64,000 nt of DNA, from positions 6,476,501 through 6,540,500 of the forward strand of contig CM072336.1 in assembly GCA_036874045.1 (NCBI GenBank), given 5' to 3'. Shown piece after piece: positions 38,790-51,371 of the stretch (position 1 is the stretch's first letter; each line of letters starts with the position of its first letter). Under the pieces are notes generated by a model. The model did not search any database, was not told where the DNA came from, and saw only the letters and a program-made list of their open reading frames with translations. The position numbers were made by a program, and so were the translations under genes. Origin of the DNA: Cymodocea nodosa (lineage: Eukaryota > Streptophyta > Magnoliopsida > Alismatales > Cymodoceaceae).

Positions 38790-40770
38790 AGACATCTTGG
38801 AACAAAAGTTGGAAAATGGTTGCAATTGGACTAGCTTTGTAAAAGGATCGACAATTTGCTTGTCTAAGCTAATATATTGTATTCAAAAGTTATGTTGCCA
38901 CATATGATCTCTAAGAAAATGCAGGTTCATCTTATAAGTGTTTTTAATGAGAGTATAATATAAGATTGGTGGCAAGGTGTATGGCGCTAATATTACCACA
39001 CCATAAAATAGGTGTAATATAAGGTATATGGAGAGCTCACAAAAGAAGAATTTTAACCATAATATTTCACAAATAGCAAAGACAAGGGCATGAGATTCCA
39101 CTTCAGTACTTAATCTATAGATAGCATATTATTTACGAGAATTCCATGAGATGAGATTTTCTCCAAAAAAATACACAATATCCAGTTTGAAATTGTCAAT
39201 CATCAAGATCTCCTCCTCAATCTGCATCGCTGAAAGTTTTGCATAAGTATTGCAGCATGCCAACTAAACTGCGATATTTGATAGGATTTTCCACATCAAC
39301 TTATATGAGTTTGGTAGTAGCCCCCACAGGAGTTTTGCATGGTTTAACGTCATCAAGTTTAAATTTCTCCAAGAGATCAACTAGATATTTTAATTGAGAG
39401 AGATGCAAGACATCTTTAATGTGCCTCACTTCAACTCCAAGAAAGTAGTGAAGATCGCCTAAGTCCTTCAAAGTGAATGTTTTTGCTAAAGAATCAATTG
39501 CGTTTTGGATAACTTGAGAAGATGAACCAGTAGACTAGAACATGAACGATTGTATTTTTGTGATGTTTGATAAATAAGGAGGTGTCACATTTGTATTCTT
39601 GAAAACTAATAATGTGCAAAAAATTCTTGAGATGATTGAACCATGCTCTAGGGCCTACTTGAGCTCATATAATGATTTTTGAAGTTTGCAAAAATATTTT
39701 GGAAAGTCCTAATTGAGAAATCCTAGAGGGTGGTGCATATAAATGTCTTCATTTAATTCTCCATAAAGAAATGCATTTTATACATTTAATTATCACATAT
39801 TCCAACCACTATTAAAGGCATGACTAAGAAGCACTCTAATGGTAACCGGTTTAATAACCAGACTAAAAATTTCTCTATGGTTAACTCCATATTTTTTAGC
39901 AAAGTTTTGAGCAACAAGTCTCACCTTGAATCATTCAACCAATCCATCTATTTTTTCTTTAACCTTGTGCACCCATTTGCTTTCAATAATATTAGCATGT
40001 GATGGAGAAGGTATCAATCACCAAGTGGAATTTTTGGGTAATGTGCTTCATATTCTTCTTGCATGGTCTTCTTCCACTTGAGACCCTTAAAAGCTTGATT
40101 AATATTACTAGGTGTATCATGACAGCCTTAGACATTGAGTGCATACTTGAGATTAGGCTTGTACATTACCCTTAATGCTTTAGTAACTAGTCAACGATCT
40201 ACTAATGGAGAATTATTTTCAGTAAAAGTATGTTCGATAGATGATGAAGAGTGATCGATAGTTGTATTTTCTACAAATGAGATAAACTCATCATGAGATA
40301 GCATAGGTGGGGCACCACCATGATCGTTTCAATCATTATTTGTTGATGTGCTTGAGTGAGCTTCCAAAGGAGAGTTGTAAGGTAAAATAATCTAGGTCAG
40401 TGGACCTACACTAGGAACATCTTCTAGCATTGATGTAGAGATTGAATTCTCATGAATTCTCAAACTTATCATTCAATGAAAAATTTGCTTCATTGAATAT
40501 GACATCGCGAGAAATATAAATTCTGCAATGATCTAGAGAATAACAAAGATAGCCTTTATGGTCTAATAAATATCCAAGGAAAGATATGATGTGACATGAT
40601 AATTGAATTTGTTGAAAAGATATGGTCGCAAATTTTGGTAACATCATCTACACTCAAACACTTTAAGAAAACTATAATCAGTTTTGATTTAAAGAGAGCT
40701 GATATTTTGTGATATAGGTAGTCAATTGATTAGATAGACTATTGTTTGAAATGCTTCAACCCAAAATTCC
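38790..40770 (-). mobile_element. Ty1/copia pol remnant on the minus strand
   Basis: Read from 40770 downwards, the order is correct for copia. The integrase C-terminal motif SFLGYLLDHKGYLCY with RDVIFNE lies at about 40470-40600. Reverse transcriptase parts follow, including a region equivalent to FLGVEV near 39440. Then comes the RNase H part (STSGYCVFLG-like near 39150, ISWNSRKQYAISRLSTEVES near 39100-39130, and the LHFLRDH motif near 38920). Stops and frame breaks abound. It may be inserted in or next to the LTR-like DNA at 38.4-38.7 kb. Confidence 0.75.
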
Positions 40771-40779
40771 TTAGGTATG

Positions 40780-41870
40780 TGTTGACACCCCACTTTTCAA
40801 TCTCACAAATTTTAACCTTGGGCGGAAGCTTTGCACCCACCATTTTGTCGAATGAAAAGTCACCTAACATTTCCTATTTTTGGTCGAATGGAAAACCACC
40901 CAACATTCCCCTAGGCAATGGTCAGATTGACATTTTTTCCCAAGTAAACATCTGATATGCCCTTCCGATGTGTTTACATAAACTCAACAGACCTCCTAGT
41001 GGTGTTTACGCAAACTTGCTATTTCTCCTTCGTTGTATTTACGTAAACCTAATAGACCCAATGTTGTGTTTACGTAAACCCATCAAGTTATTCGACATTT
41101 TTGTTCCACCCTATCGACCAAGCTCTCATGTCATGTAGGTTGACATGGCACCCTGCCATTTTGAATGCTATGAACACGTCATCCTCCTTTTTATCGAAAT
41201 TCCTATCAATCGTTGCATTTGTGTAAACCCAACAAATCCCTTTGTTGTGTTTGTGTAAACCTAACAAATCCCTTCATTATGTTTGTATAAACATAACAAA
41301 CCCCTCTATTACATTTACGTAAACTCTTCTTTCACCCTTCGTTATGTTTGCGTAAACCCAACAAATCCCTCTATTGTGTTTACATGAATTGATTAGTCAT
41401 TTGTTGTGTTTGTGTAAACCCAACAGACCCCTCCATTATATTTACACAAACTTGTTGGAATCCCTTGTTGTGTTTGCGTAAACTCAGCAGACCCCTCCAT
41501 TGTGTTTATGCAAACCTACTAATCCTCTTTTCCAAGCATCCTCTCGTTATGATTACGCGAACCTGATGCCATTTTCAGCATACAACAAGTCATCTACTGC
41601 CAGGTCAGCATTGATTTGATCATTTCTCCAACACAGTGATTGTTGGACATTCTTTCTAACTACCAATCACTCCCCCTACAACCACCATACCGATGCCCAT
41701 GGCATATTAGAGTAGAAGCTATGCCTTCATCCTTGCTGGCTCTCTGAGAGATAAAAGCAGCTTCTCCTAGAATGGATGGACCTTTCCCTAGACTCTCGAA
41801 CCTTCTCTACAATTTCATCTAGTACTTATCAAACACTATGAACTCCCCTTCGGATGCACGTGTTTTTGTT
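40780..41870. repeat. Possible solo LTR containing a minisatellite
   Basis: It starts TGTTGACACCCC, a form common at plant LTR starts. A GAGAGATAAAAG promoter-like phrase lies near 41745. The far end and any target duplication were not established. Confidence 0.3.
40965..41570. repeat. Minisatellite, about 32-bp unit built on GTTTACGTAAAC
   Basis: About 15 imperfect units of roughly 32 bases follow the pattern TTGTGTTTACGTAAACCCAACAGACCCCTCCA. They come in two runs (about 40965-41090 and 41205-41570) separated by about 110 bases of unrelated DNA. The core GTTTACGTAAAC is a perfect 12-base palindrome. Most changes inside it are C-to-T or G-to-A (GTTTGTGTAAAC, GTTTACATAAAC), as expected from decay of a methylated CG. 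Confidence 0.85.
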
Positions 41871-41879
41871 GTTAAGATA

Positions 41880-44800
41880 AAATAACTAAATCACATGTTT
41901 TTAAATTTATGTACAATACCTATCGTAATAAGTATATACAAGTGTGGATTGTATCCAGAAGGAGCTTAGTAAATTAATTGATTAGATATTTTAATAATGA
42001 GATCTAAACAACCACAAATTACTTTTAAATTATCTATTAGGATTTTAGTTTAATCAGGAATGATAAACCAACAAATGGGAATGAAATCATTACAATCAAG
42101 CTCGTCCATGCGTCCAAAATTACAAACTTGAGCTCAATCTTGAAAAATCCGTAACTTTCAATCTAGACACTAGAAATTCATGAATAAATACTCCATAATA
42201 TTAAATTCTTGAATTGATGTCCAAATGAAATCACCAGCAACAAAATCACTACAAAGGTTCAAAACACTCATCTAGAATTTCAATACAGCACGTTTTCCAT
42301 CAAAATTCATATCTAAATGTGTAATGCTTGGAATTCAATGAAATCAAGACCTAGTCGATGTTAACTTAACACACATGAGAAAAATCATAAGTCACCGATT
42401 CACTTGGACACTTCCAAAATCATAAGCACCATAACCATCTGAAATTCTATCCAAAATCTCAATTGCGGAAAGGGCAAAACAGCTCAAAACACCTTGTTGG
42501 AAATAAATCGAAAAACCACTAAAAACGATCTATAAAATTTCAAAAGACTTCACATATCAATTCTAGACTCGAAATACTACAAAATCAAGGTAAAAACCTA
42601 ATTTCAACAGTACACAAAAATGGTTCTAAAATTCATATAAAACTGAATCAAACAGGAAACAAGATTTCAATCACATATGGCACATATACACATATTCACA
42701 CTATACAAAGGTAATCCAATGCATTATCTCATTCAAAACATGTGTAAACACAAAGATAAAATTATATTAACTACTGAAATGTTAATTTCACGAACATATA
42801 TTCACATATAACAAAACACACATATTAACAAAGGGTGATGTTCTCTCCCAAGATATATCCTAACAAGCCTCTTCTTCAAGATCTCCAAATAAATGTAGAT
42901 TTCAAGCCTTCCTTGAGCAAGAAAGGGAGCCACACGTCCTTGAGCCTTGAAGAAGAATCCCTCCACACGTGAGCTTCTCTTGGAGATAATAGGTCCAAGC
43001 CCTCCACGCAAGGAATAAGGAAGAAGATGCAAGAAAGGGAGCCATGGGGTCTAAGTCTTCCTTTACACGTCCTATTTTTTCTTGGCCTTGGAGAGGGGAG
43101 CCTTCCTCCTTGGTGGCTACACGAAAATGGTGAAATTTGGTAGCTGCAAATAGGCAAAACGAGAAGATACCTTAGGTTTGCCCTAAGACAAGCTTAAATA
43201 GGATTAAGGAAAGACAAGTATACCCTTAAGCCTAATGGACTTGGGCCTTGGAAAGAGTTTTTATTCCTTCTCAATCCTAGATAATTCCCTACACAAATAC
43301 TTAAGAAAAAATATTAGAAATAACAAGGAAATAAATAGAAACTATCCAATTCATACATCATGTAATGCTCCATTAAATATTATCCATGAATGAGTATTAT
43401 TTGATGCACTTTATAACATTTTAACTTATAATTCATGCAAGTCCATAAAAATATATAAATTGTGTAATTTTATTTAAAATTTCATTATTGATAACATTAA
43501 ACCAATAATATACATGAATTATATAAAGAAGCACAAATTAGCACTTTACAAATCTCCCTATACTTAGACTTTGCTAGTTCTTTAGCAAACATCTAAGTAT
43601 AAAATGATTGGAACCACATGAAACATGAATAAATATTTATTCAAAACAAGAAAAACAACAAAACAAAAGAAATCCTAACTTACTTTCACAGGCATCATGA
43701 TTATATTTAGCATATACAAGAAGTCATTAAACCCTTAGGTCATCTTAGTAGAGTTTTACCTTTCAAGAGTTTTCCAATAGATATACCTACAAAATCCTTA
43801 TTATGGTAAATGAAAAAAAAGAAAATACAAAAGACAATATGAAAGAACACATAAAACACACAAGAAACAACATACAAAAATAAGAGAAGACCAACCATGC
43901 CCATAAAATCCTAAATAATGGTGGAGTATACTAGCAACTCTTTAACTTAGTTTTTTTCAACCACCCCTTTATTCAAAATTCCTTTTCTTCCTTTAGTTTG
44001 GACTTGCATTCCTTATTTAAGTGATCATCCTAAGAAAGTATATACTATATATATGTATAAGTGAAGAGGCCAAAACTAAAGATTACTATGTCACTTTCTT
44101 ACTAAAGATGAAGGACTTATGCAACCTTAGAAATGTCTACTTTGAGTACATTGCCCCTTTTTATTTTATTTTGATTAGTTAGTTTGTAGGTTGTAATTTT
44201 ATTTCTCAGGTATTCTTTTCGACACGATCATAATCCCTTACTTGGGAAAAAGTCAACTAGTTACTCAATGACCTTTGAATATAAGTTATAAGGTTTATTT
44301 AGTTAACTTATTCCACTACTTTTCCTTCTTCTTCTTTTCAAGAACAACCCCAATGTAAGTTTTCTAAGGATCTTGCCTAAGTTTTCCCATCTAATAGGAG
44401 AAAGTTTCTTAAGGTTTCCCTAGTTAAGGCCTTTTGTGACAATGTGATATAGTACATATATATATAAATTATGGATTAAACAAAAATTTAGTTTGCAAAT
44501 CCACCCCTTAGGATTCAAAAGGTTTTATCCTATTAGTTTGGTCTCTTAAACTTCATTAAGAGATTCTAGTAACTCTACTAGTTAGGCAAGTAGGCATGCA
44601 AACAAAATCACAAAAGACATAGAAAACATGAAAATAAATTAATAAACACCCCCTCCCCCCATACTTAGAATTGACATTGTCCTCAATGTAAAAATATTAA
44701 TCATAAAGTATCAAAATTTTCTAAGTATAATGAGAGAGAATCACAAAACAGAAAGCAACAAAAATAATACTATGAAATAAATGGAGAGAAACACGAAGAC

Positions 44801-45790
44801 AACAAACAACACAAGGCAAGTAAAGTTCCCCCCATACTTAACATGAATTCTATATGCATATTAAAAATGAAGTTCATGTAAAAATGTAATGCATACCATA
44901 GATAAAGTAAGTGAGCACATACCTATCTCGCAACAAAAATAATTTGAAAACACTAACATATAAATTAAACTCAGATAAAATAAAATAAATACAATGCATA
45001 ATATAAGACATAAGTAATAAATAACCAAAAATGCAAAATAACAAAGACAAGAATTGAAATAAAAAGGAAACTACTATCAACTAGAGGCAAATGAGTTTGA
45101 TACTCGGCTTTCTTCATGTATTGCATGAACATTGGTATTTCTTGGATTTGGAATAGTATTGCTAAACAAAACGCATTGCTTTCAACCTCTAGATGAGGTC
45201 AACATCCTTTCTAATTGTGTTTCAATATCTTAATTGTCTTCTCATGTTTAGCTAGAATTGGGGTTGCTTGACTACTTAGCTTAAGTAATGAAGCAATCCC
45301 TTTCTCAATATCATTTAACTGTTTTTCCAAATCTGAATGGGATTCTTGTTAATGATGTTCATGATTTTGATATCTTTGTCCACCAGCTTGAGCTCTAGAT
45401 GAGCTTACTTGAGTCAACGGTAGTGTTTGCTCTTCCCTTATGTAATTTTGTTGGTGTCAAGAAAAATTAAGATAGTTCCTCCATCTAGGGTTATAATATT
45501 GATTTTGGGGAATGTGTTGATATCTTGTCCCAAAAGCATGTACTTGTTCTAAATGTGAAGCTGAATGTCCAATTATAGTTGGGCATTCTTCAATCGTATA
45601 GTCTATTACTCCATAGCCTACACACTTTATTGTTTTAACTTCAACTTTTCCTTGACTCATCATCTTTTCCATCTTCTTTAACATAGCATTGACCCTTACT
45701 TCTACTCTAGATAATGGATCTACTTGATGCATCCCTCTCACAATTATCCTATCGTAAGTCCAATTGGAAGAACTTTCCATGTGCATTGTT
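41880..45790 (-). mobile_element. Ty3/gypsy-type LTR retrotransposon remnant
   Basis: A gag fragment lies at 45457-45786. Further along the minus strand come three purine-rich phrases of the TAAGTATGGGGGGA type, at about 44845-44820, 44675-44640 and 43570-43550. The middle one follows ACATTGAGGACAATGTC. This phrase is typical of the region between pol and the 3' LTR in plant Tat/Athila-like gypsy elements. The DNA at 42800-43160 (stretches like AAGCCTTCCTTGAGCAAGAA) is probably LTR. No protease, polymerase or integrase survives, so the coding core has been deleted. Confidence 0.6.
45457..45786 (-). pseudogene. Gypsy gag fragment
   Basis: The 109-residue frame carries a degenerate zinc-knuckle region (KCVGYGVIDYTIEECP, family form C-x-x-C-G-G-x-H-x-x-x-x-C-P). 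It is followed by EQVHAFG and NQYYNPRWRNYLNFS, the usual end of Tat/Athila-like gag proteins (family form NPGWRNHPNFSW). The second Cys and the His of the knuckle are lost, so it is unlikely to bind nucleic acid normally. Confidence 0.65.
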
Positions 45791-46141
45791 CGTTCAACTA
45801 GATCTAGATAAAATTCTCAAGTTTGTATCTCATTAAATATCATGAAACCTATAGGGCACATAGACTCTAGCATAGTCTTAATATATAATATTCTTAAGCT
45901 TACTCAAGCATACTCTAGTTCTTAAGCTTGCATTTCATAACGATAAGTCATTTCACATTTCAATATATAATATTCATTTTACATTTCATTTATATATGAC
46001 ATTCCATAAAAAGATTTCATTCACGAAAGATTTCATCCATAAAATATTACATTCACAAAAATACTTCATAAATGTAACAAGTTCAAGATTGGGGAAAAAG
46101 TGAATTCATGCAGAAAAATATTTCATCCATTGTAACTACAC

Positions 46142-47170
46142 TCACTTCCTAAACTTTAACCATCTATAATGAATTTTTGCTGGTAAACTTAAGAATAATT
46201 TACAGAATTCTAGCTTTTGGAATAGTTCCATAGATTCACATTGTTCATTTGTAGAAAAACCTTCAATCTGAAGTAACACTACAACAATATGATCTAAATA
46301 GTTTTCAATTTTGTCTTTAATATCGACCAACCTACTTTGTACTTCAACTAATTTGTTTTGTGCATCAACCAAATCTCTAAATTATTCATTCCATGTAACT
46401 TGATTTTGTTGATCTGTTTCACACATGTGCATAATGACTTTTGATGTATCTTTAAACGATTCTGTTATGATTTGATGGTACACTACATGAGGTCTTGCTT
46501 ATTTCTTTCTCTTCTCAATTGGCACCCTTAAACTTCCTCCTAATGAAGGAAGTAAATTAGAATCAATGTCTATTGTTTCCTAAGTGTTATCTATAGTGTT
46601 GAATTCTACATCCTATGTGCTTGGTACAACCTCTACATCATCATTTAATCTAGTCATATTCCCAATAGTCATACTACCTTCAAATATTTGTTGCAATTGC
46701 TCAAATATCAAGCATGGTTTTCATTTATAGCTTTCACACTCTAGATGTGCCTATAAAAAGAATAATGTATTAAAAATAGAAAAAGATAAAGATTAAAATA
46801 TCTTTCAAGTCATATGTCATAAGCAAGCTAACCTTAATGAACTCCTTTCATATCTCATCATCAATGTTAGTATAGCCCTAGATGAAATTTCAATCTCATC
46901 TACTCTAATTGGCAATTTTAGAGTAATTTTGACATATTTGCCACCAAGTTTTTAAGTAACTTTCTACATTCTTCCTTATGATAACTATGTTTCTTCTAGT
47001 ATTGTATTTTTCAATTACTTCATTCTAAGTGCTATCTTTTATTTTTCCATCATGAGTTTTCTTATTTATTTCATTTAATACTTCTACTAAAATATCTAAG
47101 AAATATACATCTACTTTAGCATTCTAACTAATATAACTTCTACATCTACCTATCATTCCCCTATCAAAAG
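46142..47170 (-). mobile_element. Myb/SANT-like transposon ORF remnant
   Basis: From 47170 downwards the minus strand gives DVYFLDILVEVLNEINKKTHD, then ESYLKTWWQICQNYSKIANQ. This matches the Myb/SANT-like ORF of the Harbinger element at 10.8 kb in motif order and spacing. It ends with a helical C-terminal part (46142-46372: DAQNKLVEVQSRLVDIKDKI, then KLFLSLPAKIHYRWLKF). Several stops interrupt it. No matching transposase was found beside it. Confidence 0.6.
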
Positions 47171-49100
47171 TACTCATATTCTACACAAGCATGATTTCAA
47201 TAAATAACTACATTTATGTAGAAACTGTTGTCATAACAAATAAATAGAACATATACAATAACAACATTCATATGTAATACACAATAATAGCTTAAAATGC
47301 AACTTGGGATATTTAAAAAAATGCCATTAAAGATATTAGCGTAAGGAAAAAGTCTCTCCATTTATGATGATAATAAGGCCATGTATTGATTATAGTATCA
47401 TGCATTAATTCCACGTGTCAGTGAATAACTAAAACATAAACAATTAAAATCAAATATTATAGGACTGATATTGGAATACAGAAATAACAGTAAATATTTG
47501 AACAAATTGAACTCGAATTTTCTCAATTCTTTTGAAAAGTCAGTGTGGAGAACAAGATATTCTTATTGCATTCACTATTACTGGACCGCTAGACTTCAAT
47601 AAATGGAGGTTGCATAATGAAGCAAGTTATACAAATTTCAATAGGAGATAATTATTTACTATTAACACATGATAATTCTAACGCTTCTCTTCACATTAGA
47701 GCATTCAACTTGTAACAAACACAAATAAAACTAGAAACAAAAAGACAATTGAAAATAGAAGTAGATAACTACAATATGCGTAGACTCTACAGAAATCATA
47801 AAAATTGAAGCAAAAGTAACAATAACATGCAAGCAATGAGAAAATACAAACAACAATCAATTACATTAATCTCACACAAATATGGTCAATTATGTTGACC
47901 ACACATAAATAAAAGCCAAATGCATTAAATTCACAATAAAAAAGATGAACATCATTCAACACACAACAAATATTTGACATCTGAACAAGAAAACTTGCAA
48001 GTTACAAAAATATTGATACATATGTCACTAGAAAATCATCCATATTCCCTCAAATGAATGCAGATTGCTCGTCTCTAATAAGGTTGGGAAGAACCTATTT
48101 TAGACACAACCAAATATTTAGTAGCAACCAAATAAATCTCATTTAATATTTTAGCAAGCCAATCAGCCTAAAGTCTTCAATGTCCTAAGCCTCCAATTTT
48201 TTAATAATGAACAATGAGGTCATACTGGCCTAACCAACATCTACTCTATCACGGGGAAACTCAACCACAAGATACACGATGAAGGCAAAACAAGAATGTT
48301 TTATCTTTTAAATTTTTCATGATGGATTATTCCCCTAAAAATATGATGAAAATGAGGCTTTGTATAACAACTAAAAATGATGTAAAACAAAAAAGATCAA
48401 AATCAGAGTTAATGCAGACCTTGATCTCCTTTCGCATGAAGCAATCTGTAGTGTGATGACAACAAAGAATATGCAAAGCAAAAAAGACGTTTTTCCTCGA
48501 AATACATACCTAAATCAAAGGGTCGGAAGTGATCGTAGCCTTAAATCATCAAGGTCAAAGTGACTATGAACTAGAGGAGACCTTCACTTGATAGTGTGAA
48601 CGATAATCAACTTTTGGAAGAGAACAACAACAAGCGACTTTTAGAGGAGAACAAGTGCACACCAATAGCATGAATGACGAGCGACTTTTGGAAAAGAATG
48701 ACGAGCAAACTTTCATGAGAAGGACGACGAGCGGTTTTCAAAACAAGAGAGGTCTGAAAGTATTTGTCGGAAATGACTGTACAAAAAAAGTTAAATTCTG
48801 TAAATCGAAGACTCGACATTGCTATCACAGAAGTCAAAAAACCTTATGGACAACCTAATATTATGTCTGTCCTTTTATCTCATCGGAATCCATGTAAATA
48901 CTTACTTTTCTGTCATTTCCCATGTACGTTAACGATACACAAACGGAAATCATACGTAACGATGATAATATTCCATGACGAATACGACTTCCTTTTGAAC
49001 CAATAATTTTTTTTCCTTTTTTGTAAATGTGTGAATTAAAAATAAACACTTATATCAATTTTACTTAACTTATTTTAAAAAATTAATAATATAAAAATAA
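47171..49100. other. AT-rich DNA with no gene; short repeated words at 48.63-48.74 kb
   Basis: No conserved frame. At 48630-48745 the phrase (G/A)ACGAGC(G/A)(A/G)(C/T)TTT occurs four times at spacings of about 25-45 bases, with purine-rich DNA between. Probably decayed transposon DNA. Confidence 0.35.
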
Positions 49101-51371
49101 TTAAATTAGATTGGATAAAGTCAAGAGTGTCGCGTAAAAAAAGAGAGAGAGAATCGCAACCCTGTTCATTATCAATTATCTCGTATTGATTTCCTTCTTC
49201 TTTTTTTCTTTTGAATGACTTCTTGTCCACCTTGGCGTGACTCAAGTTGAGAACATTTGTAATGAAACTTTAAATTGTAGTAATCATTATGAACATAACT
49301 GCATAGATCTTGCAAGTACCGTTAATTCTCTCAAATAGTTTTGGTAAAGGTGATACTGCTGAATGTATACATACGTTTGTCATCAATAACGAGCCTTCGA
49401 CAGGTCATCCAGATGGAGGAGGTTAAAGTCAGGTGAGCAAAATCTACTTACAGGTATTATTAATAACTCTGGGTGTTAATTTAGCGCACAAGTTGAAGGG
49501 AGGAAGTAAGGAGGACTAATATGGTAATTGCCATTTGTTATTTTTCGTTCAGTGTATCTTAATTTTTGATTTCTGAGGGGCGTGCGTGCTATTTACCCCT
49601 TCATTTTAAGTGCGCGTGCAGGCCTCTTTATTTTCCCCCTTCCATTGGAACATTCTGGTGGGGTGAAATGCAATGGTCTGAGATTCTTCCTTATCCTTTT
49701 CTACTCTAGCGTTTTTGCGCTTGCTTGCTTTTCTTTCTTCTCCAGCGACATCAACTCAACTCTTCGTTTACTTTATACTAGAAGTTGGCAGTTAGCACAA
49801 GACGAAGCATTTGTTCCATACAACAGATCATCTTCCTCAAGTCCCATTTATCTTCTAATTGAAAGTGGCAGTATTTTTACTTAAATTGTCCAGGATTATT
49901 TTTTAGTGACGAAATTAAATTAAAGGACCAATTTATCATCTTATTCTACTATCGTTGACATTTTTTGCGTGCCACATTGAATCGACGGCCCATTTTTTCT
50001 GCAGCGTGGAAGTTTGAGGATAATTAATTACATATGTACCATTCCCAATACATATATTATGATTATCTACCACTTTCTGAAAAATAGTAGACAACCCCAT
50101 TTATGATCCTAAAGTGGGCCTACAGCCACCATGCAAAAAAAAAAGTGGGCCTACAGCCACCATGAAAAAAAAAAAGTGGGCCTACAGCCCAAGAAGCTAA
50201 AGGTATCAGTCAGTGTGGGACCCACCGGCCCTCTGTCGCAAGTGGCCTGCACTTTGACTTTAGGCATCTAAAGCCGGAGTAATTGGCGTGGTCCCATCGG
50301 TTCGAAATAAACTAAAGCAGTTCTTTCTTTCGAAGGAAAAAACTAAATTGAAGCGGCAACACGTTTTGTTTAATTTCATTCGCACCACTCAATCACGGCA
50401 CGGCTGCTGATTTGACGATTATATCCCTGTGATGATGGAAGATTTTGTTTGAAACAGGAAGAATCAAATCAGTGCGCAGATCGCAAAAATAATACCCAGG
50501 AGGTGGAGATTTGAGTGGAGAACCTGCTTTAATTATCTATCTGCAGATTGCTCGGCCACAGAATCCACGACAACTTATCGTCGAGGAATTAACACAAATT
50601 CACACAAGTAGCTGTAGGGCCCAGATTATCGAGAGAGAGAGAGAGAAAAAAAAAAGAGAGAGTAGGAACCAAAACTAATTCCGGATGACGTACGAGTTTG
50701 TAATTTATTTATTGAATTTAAATGGATGAAAAGTAGCACGGGGAGAGAAGGGTGGATGGAGGATGGAGGATGGATGACGGGGGTGGGTGCTCGTCTGCTC
50801 GGGCTTCCACCGACAGCGACGCGTTAAGGTGGTGCGTCTGCACGGACATATATTTTTCCGGTTGTTCACGTGGGGTAACGGCGACACCCATCCTTGCATG
50901 TTTGGGTTTAAAGGTAAAACAGACAACGGTAAATCCCAACCTAATCCGCATACCACCACAAGAAATATTTGCATGAAACGTACAATCAACTCCCATAATC
51001 TCTTTTTTCTTTTAAAAAATTAACAAGACGTACGTAGTGTATGTATAAAGTCTACCGTATATATATGTGTGCTGAAAAGAGAAGTACTATGTAATGGATG
51101 GCTCAGGTCAACTGTCGACCCATCCTCTCAGGTCAATTTTGGCGCCACTCGTGTCGATCTCCAAGTCCCCTCCAAGTTTTTCTTTCTTTATTTTTAAACA
51201 CCTCCTCTTCCTCATAATTATTATTACAAACACAAAAAAAAGGAAGTCGTTGGAGGAGGTACGATTGTCTTGTTGGATGCGCAGGTGAATTCCTTTGACT
51301 TCCTCCTCCACCGTATCCTATCCAAGTAAACCCCCTTTCCCCACCTCACCACTCCGGCCCTGACCCTGAGG
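49101..51371. other. Intergenic DNA upstream of the PP2C gene
   Basis: No supported gene. It contains a GA run near 50630-50665 and a GC-rich patch at 50740-50900. The core promoter of the PP2C gene is expected in the last 300 bases. A TATATATA run at about 51058-51066 is a weak candidate. Confidence 0.35.
50110..50190. repeat. Three tandem copies of a 31-33 bp unit
   Basis: AAAGTGGGCCTACAGCC occurs three times, followed twice by ACCATG and a long A run. The third copy ends differently (CAAGAAG). The near-perfect identity suggests a young slippage event. Confidence 0.9.

Noticed and set aside
40965..41570. CRISPR-like array because of regular 32-base palindromic repeats
   Set aside because: Spacers are as repetitive as the repeats, there are no cas genes, and the context is plant nuclear transposon DNA.
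49582..49884. A 100-codon frame with hydrophobic segments
   Set aside because: It starts at GTG rather than ATG, has no family match, and lies in T-rich DNA where such frames arise by chance.
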